This document shows, in pieces, positions 1 through 8,318 of a stretch of DNA of 64,000 nucleotides. The position numbers and the translations under genes are program-made. Origin of the DNA: Streptosporangium amethystogenes (GTDB lineage: Bacteria; Actinomycetota; Actinomycetes; Streptosporangiales; Streptosporangiaceae); the NCBI RefSeq assembly GCF_000721075.1, contig NZ_JOEQ01000005.1, forward strand, positions 496,001 through 560,000. Reading direction: 5' to 3'. The notes beneath the pieces are model-generated. The model searched no databases and was not told where the DNA came from. It saw only the letters and a program-made list of their open reading frames with translations. The first letter of the stretch is position 1; each line of letters starts with the position of its first letter.

Positions 1-1
1 G

Positions 2-169
2 GAGCAGGCGGGACATCTGGCCAGCGAGTGGGCCACGGTGGGCGGGCGTAAGCGGCGCACCTACCGGCTGACCTCCTCGGGGCGCGCGGCCCTCGCCGGC
101 GAGCGCTCCGCCTGGCAGCGGTTCGCCGGAGCCATCGGCAGCGTCCTGGAGCCGCGGACCACCCGCTGA
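2..169 (+). CDS. PadR-family transcriptional regulator, C-terminal part
   Basis: The window opens inside this gene; only the last 55 codons are present and the stop is at 167-169. The visible residues include a basic GRKRRTYRLTSSGRAAL stretch followed by a helix around W-Q-R-F. This is the usual wing plus C-terminal helix of short PadR regulators, where an aromatic/arginine beta strand precedes 'LT..G'. PadR proteins are cytoplasmic dimeric repressors, often of neighbouring membrane protein genes. Here the next gene is a small membrane protein read convergently, only 13 bp away. The N-terminal helix-turn-helix lies outside the window, so the family call rests on the tail alone. Confidence 0.6.
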   Translation, partial: EQAGHLASEWATVGGRKRRTYRLTSSGRAALAGERSAWQRFAGAIGSVLEPRTTR

Positions 170-182
170 CGCCCGGCGGGGA

Positions 183-872
183 CTACACGCGGGCGGGGAA
201 GGGGGCGCGACGGGTGAGGCTCAGGCATGTGAAGGCGCCGTAGAGTTGCAGGCCCCAGAACAGGAGGCTCATCAGCGCCACACCGGCCCCCGGCAGGTAG
301 TCGCCGAAGCCGTCCGGCCCGCTGGAGCCGAACATCAGTGCCCCGGACAGCGCGAGCATGACCGGCAGCATCGCCCAGACGAGCAGGCCGAGGAACCGGG
401 TGACGAGCCGGGGCCGTCTGATCCTGCGCAGTCCCCGGCCCAGCGCGAACAGCGCGACCCCGCCGAGCACGCCGATCAGCATCTGAAGGATGTCCAGCCC
501 CCGGGCGACCGGGACGAACCAGTCGGGCCTGGTCTCGTAGGCCATCGGGGCGGCGGGAAAGACCTTCCAGATCAGGCTCCACATGGCCGTGGTGAGCGGC
601 ACGGTGAGGAACAGCACGACGGCCAGTCTGCGGCCCGCCGCGATGGACAGCTCCTCCTGGTAACCCGGCGCGATCTCCTCGATCGTCCCGAACTCCTCGA
701 CCGCGGCCCGCTCGGCCTCCTCGCGCTCCAGGCCGTCGCCCTCCAGCGCCTCGGCGGTGTCGAGCAGGCTGTCGCGGGCCTCGGTGATCATGTCGAGCCT
801 GGGTCCCCTGGGACCTCGGAGAGCGTGGCCGAGCCCGGTCACGTAGTCGTCGATGACTCCGCTGCCTGCCAT
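183..872 (-). CDS. small integral membrane protein with HAAS/permease-prefix-like N-terminus
   Basis: A 229-residue protein. I chose the ATG at 872 because a GGAGAG ribosome site sits 4-5 bases upstream; the longer upstream frame lacks one. Residues 1-75 are soluble, helical and acidic, with a pattern like the HAAS/DUF1700 domains found in membrane proteins paired with PadR regulators. Four hydrophobic segments follow, at about 82-104, 124-145, 155-177 and 195-215. The gene converges on the PadR tail at 169. Its role is unknown; by analogy with PadR-linked membrane proteins it may sense or respond to envelope stress, but nothing in the sequence proves this. Confidence 0.6.
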   Translation of the reverse strand: MAGSGVIDDYVTGLGHALRGPRGPRLDMITEARDSLLDTAEALEGDGLEREEAERAAVEEFGTIEEIAPGYQEELSIAAGRRLAVVLFLTVPLTTAMWSLIWKVFPAAPMAYETRPDWFVPVARGLDILQMLIGVLGGVALFALGRGLRRIRRPRLVTRFLGLLVWAMLPVMLALSGALMFGSSGPDGFGDYLPGAGVALMSLLFWGLQLYGAFTCLSLTRRAPFPARV

Positions 873-1012
873 GGTGCTCTCCAGATGATCTCCAGCGGCC
901 CGATCCCCGTTCAAGGTACGGGGCTCCCATCCTGGTCACCGGTCCGGGACCTCGCATCGGGGATCACCCTGAGAAGGCCCGGAGTCGGTGGCGGGCCACC
1001 TGTGGGTGGGTC

Positions 1013-2074
1013 TCAGCCATGGTTCGGGGCGCGCCGCAGGGGCCACCAGCGCAGTCTCGGCCATGGCCTGCGTGGAACGACGGCGAGCGCGCAGCCGCTC
1101 AGCCGGAGTCCCTCGGGGTGGCGGATACCGGTGAAGAGGCAGGTGCTGAGATCCAGGTCGGAGAGTTCCAGCTGCTCGGCGTCCACCTCGTGCAGTGAGG
1201 TCACCCGGGCGCCGTCCCGGCCCCGCACCGTGGCCGGGCCGCGCAGGGTCGCTCCCTCCAGGTCGGCCCGCGCGTTGTCGAGCCTGACGGTCAGCCGCCC
1301 GCCCACCTCCAGGCGCCGCAGGTCCACCGAGCATCCGCCGGTGGTCACGTCAAGACCCTTGCCCGCCCACGCCCCGGCGAGGGTCAGGTGGCGGCCGACC
1401 GAGATCGGGGCCAGGTAACCGCCCGCCGAGAAGCGTGCCCCGTCGAACCCGGCCAGCCCACCGAAGCTCGTCCTGCGAAACGACACGGTACGGCGGAACC
1501 GGCAGCCCCTCAGCGTCGCGTCGCCGGTGAATCCGGTGCCGTCGAAGGTGACGAAACCATGGAAGTCGGCCTGCTCGAAGGACGCGGTCCGGTCGAAAAG
1601 CGCTCCTCCGAACAGCGCGTCGCCGTCGATGGACACCCGGTCGAAGGCCGCGTGCCCGGTGATGGTGACACCGTGCAGGGAGAGTTCCCGATCGAACCTG
1701 ACCTCCCTGAAGGAGACGTTGCGGGTGAACCTGGCGTTGAAGAACGAGGCGAGGCGCTGGAAACGCGCGTGGTCGAAGGAGACGTCCCCGCCGAACACGA
1801 TGTCGCAGAATCGCACGCTCTCGGGAAAGGTCGCCCAGTCGAACCGGGCGCGGCCCAGGCGCCCGCGGGTCGCGGAGAGGATTCGCTCCAGCAGATCCTG
1901 GCCGACGACGGTGGCCCGCAGGTCGATCGCGGAACCGGGGGAGAGGCCGCGGACGACCTCGTCGAGTTCGGCGGCGTCCAGATGGGCCAGGCAGCGCCCG
2001 TAGGGCTGCCGTGCGGATCCGGCGCACTCAAGGGAGGCGGCGCAGGTGTCCCAACCCACGTCCAGAGTTCTCAT
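1013..2074 (-). CDS. pentapeptide-repeat protein
   Basis: A 353-residue protein with ATG at 2074. From about residue 75 to 215 the chain is a run of five-residue units with Phe at the centre and small or polar residues around it (such as ARFDW, VSFDH, ARFQR, ASFFN). This is the signature of a right-handed quadrilateral beta-helix. The N-terminus has a C-x4-C pair near residues 11-16 and another Cys near 28, which could bind metal. The C-terminal part (about 230-330) has looser Leu-centred repeats and ends in a basic Trp/Arg-rich tail. Family members range from DNA-gyrase protectants to scaffolds of unknown role; nothing here identifies one. It has no operon partner. Confidence 0.75.
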   Translation of the reverse strand: MRTLDVGWDTCAASLECAGSARQPYGRCLAHLDAAELDEVVRGLSPGSAIDLRATVVGQDLLERILSATRGRLGRARFDWATFPESVRFCDIVFGGDVSFDHARFQRLASFFNARFTRNVSFREVRFDRELSLHGVTITGHAAFDRVSIDGDALFGGALFDRTASFEQADFHGFVTFDGTGFTGDATLRGCRFRRTVSFRRTSFGGLAGFDGARFSAGGYLAPISVGRHLTLAGAWAGKGLDVTTGGCSVDLRRLEVGGRLTVRLDNARADLEGATLRGPATVRGRDGARVTSLHEVDAEQLELSDLDLSTCLFTGIRHPEGLRLSGCALAVVPRRPWPRLRWWPLRRAPNHG

Positions 2075-2185
2075 AACCGCAGTGATACCCGCAGGCGCCC
2101 AGGCAAGCGACTTCTAGGTCAAGGAAAGCCATATCTGACCGGGCTGGATAGACATGAAGTGTCAAGATTCTTGAATTCGCCTCCT

Positions 2186-2203
2186 ATCCACTTTTGGGTG
2201 GAT
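2186..2203. other. inverted repeat upstream of the secreted nuclease
   Basis: ATCCAC and GTGGAT face each other across a 6-base loop, 35 bp before the nuclease start. It could be an operator or a small leader hairpin. It does not match a Pho box, which would have been the expected signal for a phosphate-scavenging nuclease. Confidence 0.35.
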
Positions 2204-2237
2204 GTTCTGGGATCCATCCCGCTCTACGCTCCCGGTC

Positions 2238-4607
2238 ATGCGTGCTTTATCCCGGGCGTTCGCCGCCCTCGTGACCGTCGGCCTCGCCGCCACCGGCGTC
2301 GCGACCCTCACCTCGTCCCCAGCCCTGGCGGAGCCGGGCACCGTCGTCATCAGCCAGGTCTACGGTGGTGGCGGTAGCGCCGGCGCGCCACTCACCAATG
2401 ACTATGTCGAGCTGTTCAACCGCAGCGCCGCACCCGTGGTACTGGACGGCTGGTCCGTCCAGTACGCCAGCGCCACCGGCACCGGGAACTTCGGAGCCAA
2501 CCCGGTCGTCCCCCTGACGGGCACGCTCGCGCCCGGTCAGTACCACCTCCTCCAGCTGGCCGGCGGCACCAACGGTTCGCCGCTGCCCGCCCCGGACGGC
2601 ACCGGGACGATCAACCTGAGCGGCTCCGCGGGCAAGGTGGCCCTTGTCCGCTCGGACCAGGGCCTGGCGTGCAACGGCGGCTCGGCCCCGTGCGCCCCGG
2701 AGCAGACGGCACTGATCGCCGACCTGATCGGTTACGGCACCGCCAACTACTTCGAGGGCACCGTGGCCCCCGGGCTCTCGGCCACCACGGCGGGGTCGCG
2801 CAAGGACCACGGCTGCGCCGACACCGACGACAACGGTGCCGACGTGGAGGCCGCGGCACCCGCACCGCGCAACCGGGCCACCGACGCCGTGCCGTGCGGC
2901 GACGTCGAGCCCACGCCGACCCCGACACCGACCCCCACCCCGACCGTGGAACCCACGGTGGAGCCCACGCCGACCCCCACCCCGACGGGGGAGCCGTGTG
3001 AGATCCCGGTCACCCACCAGATCGCCCAGGTGCAGGGGAGTGGTGACGTCAGCCCGCTGGCCGGCCAGGTCGTCCGGGTCGAGGGCGTCGTGACCGCCGA
3101 CTTCCAGGAGACGAACCAGCTCAGCGGGTTCTTCTTCCAGGACCCGACCCCGGACGCCGACCCGGCCACCTCCGAGGCCCTGTTCGCCTTCGCCCGCAGC
3201 TCCTTCAAGGACGTCAAGGTCGGCGACCGGGTCCTGGTCACCGGCAGGGTCGTGGAGTTCAGCGGCTGGACCGAGCTGTCACCGGTCACCGCGGTGGACG
3301 TCTGCGGCACGGGCACCGTCGCACCCGCCAAGCAGAGCCTGCCCCGCGCCGAGGGCACCACCTTCGAGTCCGTCGAGAACATGCTCGTCACCTTCCCCGA
3401 GCCGCTCACCCTCAGCGACCACTACACCCTGGGCCGGTACGGCGAGATCACCGTCTCCTCCGAGGGACGCATCTTCCAGCCGACCGACCGGCCGGGCGTG
3501 ACGACGGCCAAGAACGCGCGGCGCAGCCTGCTGGTGGACGACGCCTCCACGGTGGAGAACCCGCCGGTGATCCCCTACGTCGACCGGCGCCTCCGCCTGG
3601 GGGACACCGCCTTCGGCGTCACCGGCGTCATGGGGTACGGCTTCGGCAAGTACCGGCTCCAGCCGACCAAGCCGCTCAACTTCCTGTCGCTCAACCCGCG
3701 CCTGCCCGCCCCGTTCCCGGTCATCGGCAACGTCAAGGTGGCCAGCTTCAACGCGCTCAACTGGTTCACCACCCTCCGCTCGCGCGGTGCGAGCAATCCC
3801 GACGAGCAGAAGCGCCAGCTCACCAAGCTGGTCGCCGCCCTCAAGGGGGTCAACGCCGACGTGGTCGGCCTCATGGAGATCCAGAACAACGGCCAGACCG
3901 CGATTCAGGCCCTGGTCGACGCGCTCAACGCCGAGGTCGGCGCGGGTACCTATGCGGCACTCAGCCACCCCTACCCGGGCACCGACGTGATCCAGGTCGC
4001 GATGATCTACAAGCCGGCCAAGGTCCAGCTGGTGGGTGCGGCGCAGTCCTCCACCGACCCGGTCTTCCGGCGGCCCCCGCTGATCCAGACCTTCCGTCGG
4101 GTCCAGGGCGGTAAGTCCTTCACCGTGCTGGTCAACCACTACAAGTCCAAGGGCTGTGACGAAGAGGCCGTGGGCCCCGACGCCGACCAGGGCGACGGGC
4201 AGAGCTGCTACAACGGCGAGCGCGTACGCCAGGCACAGGCCACGCTGGGTCTGATCAAGGACCTGAAGCTGACCAACCCGATGGTGCTCGGCGACCTCAA
4301 CGCCTACGGCGAGGAGGACCCGATGGACGTCCTGCAGGCCGGTGGCCTCAGCAGCACGACCGAGAGGTTCGTCCCCGAGCCGCTGCGCTACAGCTACCTG
4401 TACGAGGGCCAGCTCGGCGAGCTGGACCACGCCCTGGTCGGTAAGGACCTGCTCAAGCGGGTGACCAGCGCGACGATCTGGCACATCAACTCCGATGAGA
4501 GCCGGATCTACGACTACAACCTCGAGTACAACCCGCCGGGCCTGTACAGGCCCGACGCCTTCCGCGCCTCCGACCACGACCCCGTGGTCGTCGGCCTCAC
4601 CCTGTAG
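2238..4607 (+). CDS. secreted ExeM/NucH-type endonuclease with lamin-tail domain
   Basis: A 789-residue protein; I chose the ATG at 2238 because a typical signal peptide (residues 1 to about 31, ending A-L-A) begins there. A lamin-tail-like beta domain (about 34-150) follows, then a Pro-Thr linker around 225-250 (2915-2990), an OB-like region (about 260-480) and an endonuclease/exonuclease/phosphatase domain (about 495-789). Active-site motifs are visible: N-A-L-N-W early in the domain, L-M-E-I-Q (metal-binding Glu), G-D-L-N-A-Y, and the terminal S-D-H-D-P. Family members are extracellular DNases used for nutrient scavenging or biofilm turnover. Codon 4 is the rare leucine codon TTA. A strong palindromic terminator follows the stop. 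Confidence 0.88.
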   Translation: MRALSRAFAALVTVGLAATGVATLTSSPALAEPGTVVISQVYGGGGSAGAPLTNDYVELFNRSAAPVVLDGWSVQYASATGTGNFGANPVVPLTGTLAPGQYHLLQLAGGTNGSPLPAPDGTGTINLSGSAGKVALVRSDQGLACNGGSAPCAPEQTALIADLIGYGTANYFEGTVAPGLSATTAGSRKDHGCADTDDNGADVEAAAPAPRNRATDAVPCGDVEPTPTPTPTPTPTVEPTVEPTPTPTPTGEPCEIPVTHQIAQVQGSGDVSPLAGQVVRVEGVVTADFQETNQLSGFFFQDPTPDADPATSEALFAFARSSFKDVKVGDRVLVTGRVVEFSGWTELSPVTAVDVCGTGTVAPAKQSLPRAEGTTFESVENMLVTFPEPLTLSDHYTLGRYGEITVSSEGRIFQPTDRPGVTTAKNARRSLLVDDASTVENPPVIPYVDRRLRLGDTAFGVTGVMGYGFGKYRLQPTKPLNFLSLNPRLPAPFPVIGNVKVASFNALNWFTTLRSRGASNPDEQKRQLTKLVAALKGVNADVVGLMEIQNNGQTAIQALVDALNAEVGAGTYAALSHPYPGTDVIQVAMIYKPAKVQLVGAAQSSTDPVFRRPPLIQTFRRVQGGKSFTVLVNHYKSKGCDEEAVGPDADQGDGQSCYNGERVRQAQATLGLIKDLKLTNPMVLGDLNAYGEEDPMDVLQAGGLSSTTERFVPEPLRYSYLYEGQLGELDHALVGKDLLKRVTSATIWHINSDESRIYDYNLEYNPPGLYRPDAFRASDHDPVVVGLTL

Positions 4608-4629
4608 GCCGGCGGGAACCGACAGATGG

Positions 4630-4660
4630 TGGCCCGGTGCCGATCGGCACCGGGCCATTC
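4630..4660 (+). terminator. palindromic terminator after the nuclease
   Basis: A perfect 28-base palindrome (4630-4657, starting TGGCCCGGTGCCGA) begins 22 bp after the nuclease stop and is followed by a short T-containing stretch. It would work in either direction. It separates the nuclease from the thioredoxin promoter. Confidence 0.75.
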
Positions 4661-4872
4661 GCCCGTTCCCACCCTGAGAGGCCGGCGGGCCGGACAGCTC
4701 CGCGACGACCATCGTGTTTCCGTACGGCTCGGCGAGACACGGAGAGTGGCTGCCGGCGTCCTCCCGCGCACGCCGGCGAGCGCCGGGGGGCGCGACGAGC
4801 CCGGGGCCCCGGCCCCCGCGGGCGACGACCTCCCGGGACCCCGGTTCGAGAGGGGGCGGAGGCCGCCGGGAT

Positions 4873-4898
4873 GGAATGCGCGTGGACGGGAAGTGGTT
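4873..4898 (+). promoter_or_regulatory. SigR-type promoter of the thioredoxin gene
   Basis: GGAAT at 4873-4877 and GTT at 4896-4898 are separated by exactly 18 bases. This matches the GGAAT-N18-GTT consensus of the actinomycete disulfide-stress sigma factor SigR/SigH. Thioredoxin genes are classic members of that regulon, so motif and gene support each other. Transcription would start near 4904, giving a leader of roughly 35 bases before the GTG at 4939. Confidence 0.8.
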
Positions 4899-4938
4899 AT
4901 GCCAGCCATACAGACGTGAACGACAGAAGGAGCCACCG

Positions 4939-5310
4939 GTGGCCACCATCGAGGTAACCGAGAAGAACTTCAACGACATCGCCGATGAGGGGATCGTCCT
5001 GCTGGACTTCTGGGCGGCCTGGTGCGGACCGTGCCGCACCTTCGGGCCGATTTTCGAGAAGTCCTCCGCGAAGCACACGGACATCAAGTTCGGCAAGATC
5101 GACACCGAGGCCGAGCAGGCCCTCGCTCAGGGATTCGAGATCACGTCGATCCCGACGATCATGGCCATCCGGGACGGCATCGTCGTCTTCGCCCAGCCGG
5201 GCGCGCTGCCCGAGCCCGCTCTCGAGGACCTCATCGGCCAGGTCCGCGCACTCGACATGGACGCGATCCGCGCCGAGCTCGCCAACGAACTCGGTGTCCA
5301 GAAAGGCTGA
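4939..5310 (+). CDS. trxA: thioredoxin
   Basis: A 123-residue cytoplasmic thioredoxin starting with GTG at 4939, with an AGAAGGAG ribosome site 6 bases upstream. The redox motif W-C-G-P-C is at residues 28-32, preceded by the usual D-F-W-A-A strand. The cis-proline context (T-S-I-P-T) is present in the second half. About 15 extra C-terminal residues form a helix beyond the core fold. It would keep protein disulfides reduced, using thioredoxin reductase encoded elsewhere. The SigR-type promoter just upstream argues for induction by thiol oxidation. It is a single-gene unit, closed by a hairpin terminator 14 bp after the stop. Confidence 0.95.
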   Translation: MATIEVTEKNFNDIADEGIVLLDFWAAWCGPCRTFGPIFEKSSAKHTDIKFGKIDTEAEQALAQGFEITSIPTIMAIRDGIVVFAQPGALPEPALEDLIGQVRALDMDAIRAELANELGVQKG

Positions 5311-5323
5311 CACCGCTCGGGAG

Positions 5324-5357
5324 AGCCCCGCGCACGTCCGGTGGCGCGGGGCTTTCC
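5324..5357 (+). terminator. intrinsic terminator of trxA
   Basis: A 10-bp perfect stem (AGCCCCGCGC with GCGCGGGGCT, loop 5334-5343) is followed by TTTCCT. It is a standard intrinsic terminator on the plus strand. Confidence 0.85.
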
Positions 5358-5477
5358 TGTGCTCAGAGATCGCCTCAGCGGGCCGGGAACGGCCTCGCGG
5401 CCTCTCGATCGTTCGCGTGGATTCGACCTCCTCGCGGCCCGGGACCCTTCGAAGAGGCCGGGCCGCGAGGACGGGTG

Positions 5478-6809
5478 TCAGACCGAGCGGTAGAGCTCGG
5501 CCACCCGGAAGGCCAGGTCGAGCGACTGGCCGCGGTTGAGACGCGGGTCGCAGGCCGTCTCGTAGCGCCGGGCCAGGTCGTCCTCGACGATCTCGGCACC
5601 GCCGCCCACGCACTCGGTGACGTCGTCGCCGGTGAACTCGATGTGGACGCCGCCCGGGTGGGTGCCGAGCGCGCGGTGCACCTCGAAGAAGCCCGCCACC
5701 TCATTCAGGACGTCGTCCAGGCGGCGGGTCTTGTGGCCGCTGGGCGCCTCGAAGGTGTTGCCGTGCATGGGGTCGCAGATCCACGCCACCTGGGCGCCGC
5801 TCGCGGTCACCTTCTCCACCAGCTCGGGGAGGTGGTCACGGATCTTCGTCGCGCCCATCCGGGTGATGAAGGTCAGACGCCCCGCCTCGTTGTCGGGGTT
5901 GAGCTTCTCGATCAGCGCGAGGGCGTCCTCGGCGCTGGTCGTCGGGCCGAGCTTGACGCCGATCGGGTTGCGGATGCTGGCGAAGAACTCGACATGCGCG
6001 CCGTCGAGCTGGCGGGTGCGCTCGCCGATCCAGACCATGTGCGCCGAGACGTCGTACGGCTTGCCGGTCCGCGAGTCGATCCGGGTGAGCGCCTGGTCGT
6101 AGTCGAGGATCAGCGCCTCGTGCGAGGAGTAGAACTCCACGGTGTGGAACTCCTCGGGCTCCGCCCCGCAGGCGCGCATGAAGGCCAGCGCCTGGTCGAT
6201 CTCGCGGGCGAGCTGCTCGTAGCGCTTGCCGGCCGGGGACTCGCCCACGAAGTCCTGGTTCCAGGCGTGCACCTGGCGCAGGTCGGCGTAGCCGCCCTTG
6301 GTGAAGGCGCGGACCAGGTTGAGCGTCACCGCGGAGGAGTGGTAGGCGCGCAGCAGCCGCCCCGGGTCGGGGATGCGGGAGTCGGCGGTGAAGTCGAAGC
6401 CGTTGACCATGTCGCCCCGGTAGGCGGGCAGCTCGACGCCGTCACGGATCTCGGTGTTCTTCGAGCGGGGCTTGGCGAACTGCCCGGCCATGCGGCCGAT
6501 CTTCACCACCGGGACCTTGGCCGCGTAGGTGAGCACGATCGCCATCTGGAGCAGCGTCTTGAGCTTGTTGCGCACGTCGTCGGCGGTGGCTCCGGCGAAG
6601 GTCTCGGCGCAGTCTCCGCCCTGCAGGACGAAGGCCTCGCCCCGTGTCACCGCCGCCAGGTCCGCCTTGAGGTTGTCGCACTCGCCCGCGAAGACGAGGG
6701 GCGGGAGTCCCTTCAGCTCGGTGACGACCTTGTCCAGCTCGCCGCGGTCAGGCCACACGGGCTGCTGCACCGCAGGCAGCTGCCGCCAGGAATCGAGGTT
6801 GATGCTCAC
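5478..6809 (-). CDS. aroH: class II 3-deoxy-7-phosphoheptulonate (DAHP) synthase
   Basis: A 443-residue enzyme of the plant/actinobacterial class II type. It joins phosphoenolpyruvate and erythrose 4-phosphate in the first step of the shikimate pathway. Family marks seen directly are G-G-D-C-A-E with the metal-ligand Cys at residue 67, the R-M-A-G-Q-F-A-K-P-R-S block that binds PEP, K-L-G-P-T-T-S, and D-P-M-H-G-N. Length and colinearity match the family throughout. The start is a GTG at 6809 with no strong ribosome site. It lies 65 bp downstream of the flavin monooxygenase on the same strand, so the two may be cotranscribed. I found no Trp-rich leader peptide upstream. Confidence 0.93.
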   Translation of the reverse strand: MSINLDSWRQLPAVQQPVWPDRGELDKVVTELKGLPPLVFAGECDNLKADLAAVTRGEAFVLQGGDCAETFAGATADDVRNKLKTLLQMAIVLTYAAKVPVVKIGRMAGQFAKPRSKNTEIRDGVELPAYRGDMVNGFDFTADSRIPDPGRLLRAYHSSAVTLNLVRAFTKGGYADLRQVHAWNQDFVGESPAGKRYEQLAREIDQALAFMRACGAEPEEFHTVEFYSSHEALILDYDQALTRIDSRTGKPYDVSAHMVWIGERTRQLDGAHVEFFASIRNPIGVKLGPTTSAEDALALIEKLNPDNEAGRLTFITRMGATKIRDHLPELVEKVTASGAQVAWICDPMHGNTFEAPSGHKTRRLDDVLNEVAGFFEVHRALGTHPGGVHIEFTGDDVTECVGGGAEIVEDDLARRYETACDPRLNRGQSLDLAFRVAELYRSV

Positions 6810-6874
6810 GACATACCAGGCTATTGCAACCGGCTGTGCGAACGGACCCGATTGTCCACATGGTGAGAAGGTCT

Positions 6875-8092
6875 TTATGCCTGGTGAGACCCCGCGGGAT
6901 CGGCGACGTGCTCGGGCAGGACGCCCAGGCCGATGAAGCGTCTGGCCAGCGGGCCCAGTACGGGAAGGCGGGAGACATCGCGCGGCAGCCGCACCGGGCG
7001 GGCGCGCTCGGTCAGCGCCGGCCGGATCAGCCGGTTCTGGACGACACGCTGGGCGAACTGGGTGATCACGGTGGGCGGGGTACGCCGCCGCTGGACCCTC
7101 GCGAGCAGCGGCTCGGGGATCTCGGCCCCGGCGGCGAGCGGTCCGGCCAGCAGGTTCGCGGCGGCGACCGCGTCCTGCACGGCCAGGTTGATGCCGACGC
7201 CGAAGACCGGCGACATGGCGTGCGCGGCGTCACCGATGACCAGCAACCCCGGCCGGTGCCAGCGGCGCAGCCGGTTGAGCGCGACCGACAGCACGCTGAC
7301 GTCCTCGAAGCCGGACAGCAGTCCTACCCGGTCCGCCAGGAAGGGCAGGAGTCTGGTGACCTGCTCGCGCAGCGCCGCCATCCCCGCCGAGCGCAGTGCC
7401 TCGAAGCCGTCCTTGGGGATCACGTAGGCGAGCTGCCAGTAGGTCTCGCGGTTGATCGACACCATCAGGTGACCCGCCGACACCCGCAGGAACGTCGCCT
7501 CGGAGTCGGTGGGCTCGCGCGGCAGCCGGAACCAGACCACGTCCATCGGGGCCCCGTGCTCCACGGGGACCAGTCCGGCGGCCTCACGCACGTCGGAGCG
7601 GCGGCCGTCGGCGGCCACGGTGAGCGTCGCGCGCAGCTCGTGCTCGCCGGAGGCGTCCCGGTAGCGCACCCCGCGCACCGCGTCGCCTTCGCGGATCACT
7701 CCGTGGACCTCGGACTTCATCAGGAGGTGGAAGTTCGGATACCTGGCGGCGGCACTGGTCAGCAGGTCGAGGAACTCCCACTGCGGCACGAAAGCGATGT
7801 ACTGATATTTGCCTTTAAGTCCTGACAGGTCGGCGATTGGCACCGTGGTGTCGTCGGTCTGGACCTCCAGCCCGTAAACCTTGCGGTGCGGGAGCCGGTG
7901 AAATTCCTCGGCCAGGCCGAGCTCGTCGAGGATCTGCAGGGTCGACGGATGGATGGTGTCGCCCCTGAAGTCGCGCAGGAAGTCGCCGTGCTTCTCCAGG
8001 AGCGTCACCTCGACGCCGGCCCTGGCCAGCAGTAGCGCGAGCATCGCCCCGGCGGGACCACCCCCGGCGATCACACATGTGTTCCGAGCCAT
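6875..8092 (-). CDS. FAD-dependent aromatic-type monooxygenase
   Basis: A 405-residue group A flavoprotein hydroxylase-like enzyme with ATG at 8092. The dinucleotide fold G-G-G-P-A-G is at residues 10-15, the D-G motif is near 160, and the FAD-ribityl motif G-D-A-A-H with the following S-P-V-F-G-V-G-I-N loop is near 285-300. These are the three fingerprints of the p-hydroxybenzoate hydroxylase family. It probably hydroxylates an aromatic or polyketide-like substrate with NAD(P)H and O2; the substrate cannot be read from the sequence. There is no adjacent biosynthetic gene. It is followed on the same strand by DAHP synthase, which may be chance or may hint at shikimate-derived chemistry. Confidence 0.85.
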   Translation of the reverse strand: MARNTCVIAGGGPAGAMLALLLARAGVEVTLLEKHGDFLRDFRGDTIHPSTLQILDELGLAEEFHRLPHRKVYGLEVQTDDTTVPIADLSGLKGKYQYIAFVPQWEFLDLLTSAAARYPNFHLLMKSEVHGVIREGDAVRGVRYRDASGEHELRATLTVAADGRRSDVREAAGLVPVEHGAPMDVVWFRLPREPTDSEATFLRVSAGHLMVSINRETYWQLAYVIPKDGFEALRSAGMAALREQVTRLLPFLADRVGLLSGFEDVSVLSVALNRLRRWHRPGLLVIGDAAHAMSPVFGVGINLAVQDAVAAANLLAGPLAAGAEIPEPLLARVQRRRTPPTVITQFAQRVVQNRLIRPALTERARPVRLPRDVSRLPVLGPLARRFIGLGVLPEHVADPAGSHQA

Positions 8093-8159
8093 AATTCATC
8101 ACCCCATGAAATTCTGGCACGGGATGCCGCCGAAGAGAACAGCGGGCGCGGTCTTTTCC

Positions 8160-8318
8160 TCGATCGGTGAGGCCCGCGTCCTCGTCATGCCGGGCAACGA
8201 CGCCTCCGTGGCGGTCTGCCGCAGGCTCGGCATGATCCCGGTCGGCCTGACCGGCCGCCTCTAGGGCATCGAGCTGGAGATGTTCCGCCTCGGCGCGAGG
8301 GCCGGGGTGTCCTCCGGT
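8160..8318 (+). pseudogene. GNAT acetyltransferase C-terminal relic
   Basis: In the plus-strand frame through 8106, residues M-P-G-N-D-A-S-V-A-V-C-R-R-L-G-M match the acetyl-CoA-proximal alpha4/beta7 region of GNAT enzymes. A TAG at 8262-8264 follows, at the place where family members usually have an aromatic residue. The frame then continues G-I-E-L-E-M-F-R-L, the normal GNAT C-terminus. The first two thirds of the gene are missing and the relic runs into the end of the GntR gene. It is non-functional unless the stop is a sequencing error, and even then it would lack the core fold. Confidence 0.6.

Larger units (their letters stand above)
4608..4938. other. 330-bp intergenic region between nuclease and thioredoxin
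   Basis: It holds the palindromic terminator at 4630-4660 and a SigR-type promoter at 4873-4898. The GC-rich stretch between them (about 4700-4870) has open frames on both strands, but they show no ribosome site or recognisable protein, so I call nothing there. Confidence 0.6.

Noticed and set aside
2915..2990. CCGACCCCGACACC-like tandem repeat as a microsatellite or CRISPR-like array
   Set aside because: It encodes the in-frame Pro-Thr/Glu linker of the secreted nuclease; repeats are codon-level and have no spacers.
3279..5105. A 608-codon minus-strand frame across the nuclease and thioredoxin genes
   Set aside because: It is antisense to two clearly real genes, crosses a terminator and a promoter, and has no family features.
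5022..6866. A 614-codon plus-strand frame opposite DAHP synthase
   Set aside because: Antisense shadow; it also spans the trxA terminator.
6810..6874. A Trp-rich attenuator peptide before DAHP synthase
   Set aside because: Some actinomycete DAHP synthase genes have one, but the 65-bp gap contains no start codon followed by consecutive Trp codons.
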